NCBI RefSeq assembly: GCF_014839805.1
Contig: NC_051138.1
Coordinates: forward strand, 4,028,983 to 4,092,982
Length of the DNA: 64,000 nt
Source: Manduca sexta
Taxonomy: Eukaryota > Arthropoda > Insecta > Lepidoptera > Sphingidae
Direction of reading: 5' to 3'
Shown: positions 59,530 to 64,000 of the stretch, piece after piece
Position numbering within the stretch: position 1 is the stretch's first letter
How the letters are laid out: each line of letters begins with the position of its first letter
Notes under the pieces: generated by a model
Database searches by the model: none
Told to the model about the DNA's origin: nothing
What the model saw: the letters and a program-made list of their open reading frames with translations, nothing else
Program-made: the position numbers and the translations under genes

Positions 59530-59735
59530 AAGGACCAGTTTTGGTCGCCGCTCTGCCCGGGAGAAAAAGTTATTCCGGCATAAATATCCCGCTTTATATC
59601 TTCCCGGAATAAAATGGAGTCTATATTTTAAGTTACATCTCTAGCAATATATCGGTAAAAACTGATTTCAATTCCATTCAGTAGTTTTTACGTGATGCGA
59701 GTACAAACATAGTCAGACAAGCATTCTAAAAAACT
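59530..59735 (-). mobile_element. Decayed Helitron-like element
   Basis: On the minus strand: actactgaatggaattgaaa, then ttattccgggaagatataaa, then a corrupted hairpin ccgggcagagcggcgacc. Terminal CTAG is not preserved. Confidence 0.45.
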
Positions 59736-60073
59736 GTTGTATTGACTTTCGTTAGTCTAATTAGTTTTTCTTCAATATCTATGATGTACCAACATCAGCT
59801 TATTACAATTTTAATTTCTGTAAAAACAATATGCCATTGCTAAATATAGAGACACTTCAAATATCTGAGGAAAACATGCACAGCCCAAATGCAATTCAAA
59901 ATTCTGAGTGGTTTAGTAGCTACACGAATAAAAATATACATTATAGGAGGGATGATATCTTCTATGTTTTGAAAATGTAAAGTTATTCTTTAAACCGCTG
60001 CAATTCTTAAAGCCTTGTATGTGAGCCAACAAATAAAAAAACAATAAATTGTTATGCTTACGTGATGATTTTT

Positions 60074-60409
60074 TTAGTTTAATAATAATATCAGCCCTGT
60101 ATTATATACTTGCCCACTACTGAGCACGGGCCTCCTCTACTACTGAGAGGGATTAGGCCTTAGTCCACCACGCTGGCCTAGTGCGGATTGGTAGACTTCA
60201 CACACCTTCGAAATTACTATAGAGAACTTCTCAGATGTGCAGATTTCCTCACGATGTTTTCCTTCACCGTCAAAGCGAACGATAAAGTCACAAAGAATAC
60301 ACACATGATTTTAGAAAAGTCAGAGGTGTGTGCCTTTGGGATTTGAACCTGCGGACATTCGTCTTGGCAGTCCGTTCCACACCCAACTAGGCTATCGCCG
60401 CTTAGTTTA
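60074..60409 (-). mobile_element. tRNA-derived SINE (copy B) with 8-bp target duplications
   Basis: Full-length copy (60081-60402) read on the minus strand: head agcggcgatagcctagttgg with box B ggttcaaatcc, body nearly identical to 1-260, and tail ending in tgatattattatt. Flanking direct repeats ttagttta (60074-60081 and 60402-60409; the ends overlap the element by a base) mark its insertion. Confidence 0.88.
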
Positions 60410-63400
60410 CGTGAATGTTAAACATCGAAATAAAACTAATTTTCGGATTTTATAGCGTTTTTTCACAAAACAAAAAGAATTTTGTCCCATTAACAACACT
60501 TTCCTAAATTTGTAAATACGTAAAAGTTAAGAAATCTTGCTTGAAATCGTTGCAGTGTTATTACAACAATTATTGTCGGTTGCGGCGTGTTCATTCGACT
60601 TTTAATTGATCCTGCAGGGCGGCTCGCAGATAAAACTCGAATATCTAAACTTTCTCTATTACAGTTTAAGAAAATCTTGGCCGTTTTGTTTTGCCGATAA
60701 GAATTTTCATTGCTCCCACCGAATGTAATGTGACGTGGTATTGTGAAATAGGGTTTATGATTGTAGAAAATTTGCTCGCGGCGCGCCGTTGTCTAAAGAG
60801 ATTTAATAAGATGTTAATTACTAAAGACAACAGGCCAACTATGGTACTTGTATTAGTGATATATATGAATGTTGATGTCTTATGATCAATATCTGTACAG
60901 TGGCCATAGCCTAATTGGGTGTTACAATGCAAGGGAAGCTAGTTAAATAAATTAACAAATGTACGTAGATAATCTTTAATTCTAATTAGTCGCTGACTGC
61001 AAAATTGGTAACCAGTACATACCTGTTATGTGCAACGATTTTTTAGTTTTTAGTGGTTTTTGAAGGGGGTTTGATATTCTGTTACTTTTATTTATTTTAT
61101 TGTAAATATTTCAAGTCTTCATTCAAAAATGAAACTCGTTAACAGAGTGATATGATTTCTGATTAATTTCAACATTTACGATTATGTTCTTGTAAAAAGA
61201 TAGTCGACGCCGTATTTATAATAAAACGTTTAGTGTAAACGTGTAACAACAAACTTCCATATTTTATTATGATCGTTATCGTAAAACCGCCCCTGAATTT
61301 TGGCCGTTTAAAAGTTCCGCGTCTATCTACACCACCCCTTACAACTCGACTGCAAGATTTCATTATAAAATTAAACCAAAACTTGCAAATACTAATCTTA
61401 ATACGATTTATAAAGTTTATTAATTTCAGTTATATTGAATACAATTTTGACTTAGGTAAATATAAATTACTATTGTCATGACACGTGTAAAGTTACAAAC
61501 GTTCTAACTTTATCCCCAAATCATAAGGATATTCCTTAATTATTTTTATTCCATACATGGAATTACGATTTTTTGTTAGTTGTACTATTGACTTACTAAA
61601 CTAAAAAATATTTCCTGTGCATATTTTCACGTTTAAAAATTTTTTGTAACCAGAACTAGAACCGGAAATTGTACTCAAATTTAGATAAACGTTTAAGAAA
61701 TGCATCGACACATTTTGGCAACAACACCATTACGAGATCCTTACGGATCGTAAACACATAAATTGTTACGGAACTCCTTCTAATTGTCTAACTCGCTTCC
61801 AATAGCTAACCTAACAATTACTTGTTATTTATTTGTTTTCCTCTTCAGAGAAAAACATCGCTTGCAACAAGCGTGAGGGTGTAATTACTACACGATCTAT
61901 TAGTGGTAATTAGGCAGCTACGATAGGAACTAAAAATCCCCCAAATAGACAGATGGTCATGTAAAACGATCTATGAATTTATAAAAACTCCTAAAGGTTC
62001 GAATCGGAAACCAATTGAAAGGATAACAGAACGAAATTGCTACGGGAGGCAGACGAATCACTTCTATTGTTCCCGAGACCACTATCTGGACCTGTCGAGC
62101 CTTTGTCACGCAGTGGGCCCGCTTGCGCACTAAAAAGTGGACAATTAATAATACACGGAACGGGAAACACAGACCGAGAGGGGCAATGACCGAATCGACT
62201 GTTAAATTCTACCACTTAATTTTTCCCCAATCTGGCTAAATTTGCAAGATCAAAATGGAAGCGTTCATGTTCCAGGCTCACCACCTTCCAGTTTCGCAGA
62301 TAGTGGAACTACAAAACACATACAGTGACCGTTTGCAAACGTGACAATGATGGCTAAGCCGGAGCGCAAGGAGCGTTTTGTTCCTTTTGTGTCCCCCGTT
62401 TTCGGCACACACGGCCGCTTTCTGACGACGTTATTTTTTAATCAAATATATCCGTGGAACGGGTGACGGACGATAGGGTTGGACAATGAAAAACTAAAAG
62501 GAAAAAGTGCCACTCTTTTAAGCAAATACAGGCGAGACCAAGTTGATTGGTTTTGTTAGCGCGTTTGTTGATTGGCAGGGGCGTAAACAATACGCTTCCA
62601 ATGTTTAAGTTTGAAACGACAATTGAGACTTCTTTTGGGCAAATAGTGACGAGACGTGTTGATTGCTTTTGTTAGTGAACTGGTCGTTTGACACGAAAGT
62701 AACCAATGGAGTTGTTAGTGTTTGTGTTAGAAACTCGATTCGCTGCGTAAAAATATTTTACCGTGCACAATGCTTTTTGACCGGCGGTTTATTTTCGCTG
62801 TTCAATGGCGCTTGAAATATTTTTATGAATTTTACGTAGTATTGACATTTTGTCAACGAAAATTTTATGGTAAAGTTCCATTAAGTTTTTTTAGCCAGTT
62901 ATGTTTTTACTGTAATGTATATAGCTCATGTCATCTGAAAGGTTTTCATCATTACAAAGATTATAGGAACAATACACTTACACTACAATATGAATTACTT
63001 TTCTGAGACCCAGTTTTCTTCTCTCATAGATTTCTTACTTACCTTTTACAATAATTATAATTCCATATTGAGGGAATGTTATTCAAAACTCATTTACTCT
63101 TAAATATATTATCAACTAATTATATAACGGATATAAAATAATTTTTACATCGCAATACTTTTGTTTTTAAGGACCCAAGTTCATAAATTGTTATATTATT
63201 CACGGCGTGTTCCCGCGCAATAAATCAGGAGTCTTCAGCCGCTATCAGCCGCGCTTCCATTAGTGACCCCGGCTTCCTTCGATATCTGAATACCGTGAAC
63301 TTGCAAATATTGTGAAGAAAATGTTTTCGAGGAAACGGTTTAAAGTTTCTCTTAGATAGGTTAGAGGAATACGCATATACTTCGATCAGTTGGACTTATA

Positions 63401-64000
63401 TTTTGTTATAAAGAAAAAATATGTTAAAAAGGAAGGTGGTGGTATTATGAACGAACATAAAAGTTATAATAATATATAATAACTTTAAAAGAAAGATACG
63501 AAGGAAAAATCAAATACGTTTATTGCGGTAACTCACACTAAACATAAATTATAGTTATAGAAAACATTGGTAAAATAAAAAATAAAACAATGAGACACTA
63601 AAAGCCTTTGAAGTTAGATATAATAATTTGAAACGGCCTTGATGTTTATTATGGACATTTTAGGATTAAAATATGTAAATCTTTGTGTATGTAACAAATA
63701 AAAAACTTCATTCTATTCTAACTCTAACCTATATATACTATTGTATTTCTTTGAACACGCAATCGGAAACTACAAGAAGATTAACAGTCCATTTCCTGGG
63801 TGAAGTCTGCTCATCCCGTTCTATCCCATTTATAGCGAATGAACTTCGTAATATTTTACTATCAGCAAAAAGAAATGTACTTAATACATATTTTTAACTC
63901 TCCGTATTGTAACCATCCAATTGCACTCCCCAGTACGCTAGGTAATAACACGCATTCGACGAGCAAAAGGACAAAGTTCGCTAATGTAGACATCCTAAGG
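60410..64000. other. Non-coding stretch to the window end
   Basis: No gene recognised. The dispersed block tgaatgttaaacatcgaaat with tttcggattttatagcg lies at 60405-60466. A less AT-rich patch at 62330-62480 and two related phrases (agttgattggttttgttagc / gttgattgcttttgttagtg) at 62541-62680 suggest a local duplication. The remaining frames lack domains. Confidence 0.5.

Overview
The window looks like a nuclear genomic segment from a moth or butterfly (Lepidoptera). The evidence is an AT-rich background, a spliced gene with GT-AG introns, tRNA-derived SINEs and short retroposons of a type I recognise from lepidopteran genomes, and many short Helitron-like elements ending in CTAG next to a T. 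No bacterial, viral or organellar features were seen.

Layout. Positions 358-11794 (+) hold the last nine exons of one gene. Their splice phases join cleanly into 1561 codons plus a stop. The product is a type I membrane cadherin: the end of one extracellular cadherin (EC) repeat, four complete EC repeats, a membrane-adjacent alpha/beta domain, one transmembrane helix, and a cytoplasmic tail of about 930 residues encoded mostly by one 2.4-kb last exon. Upstream exons lie to the left of the window. The best guess for orthology is the insect cadherin-86C type; Cad87A, Cad89D and CDH23/PCDH15-like proteins are alternatives. The tail carries a predicted coiled coil followed directly by two TQTE motifs (dynein light chain LC8-type anchors), a strongly basic patch, a PxxPxR motif and a possible C-terminal PDZ ligand. 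Intron 7 has an in-frame stop straddling its donor and a nearby AATAAA, which would allow a tail-less isoform.

From about 12.1 kb to 64 kb I find no convincing protein-coding exon, tRNA or rRNA. This about 52 kb is intergenic or intronic DNA with many mobile-element remnants. They include a complete-looking 1.4-kb Helitron with eight 123-bp tandem units (23741-25146), a 0.5-kb Helitron (31936-32439), a Helitron interrupted by a hAT-type MITE with 8-bp target duplications (47502-47961), a SINE with 9-bp target duplications inserted at the edge of a 67-nt near-perfect hairpin (36231-36561), copies of a second tRNA-derived SINE family (1-260, 60081-60402), and several repeat pairs. A GC-rich island at 17.66-18.29 kb, with degenerate internal repeats and CACGTG palindromes, stands out from the AT-rich surroundings and is unexplained.

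The window therefore shows one gene, a membrane cadherin probably acting in epithelial morphogenesis or at specialised apical junctions, followed by a gene desert shaped by transposons. No novel multi-gene system is evident. The most informative observations concern the cadherin tail and isoforms, and the nested or tandem structure of the mobile elements.
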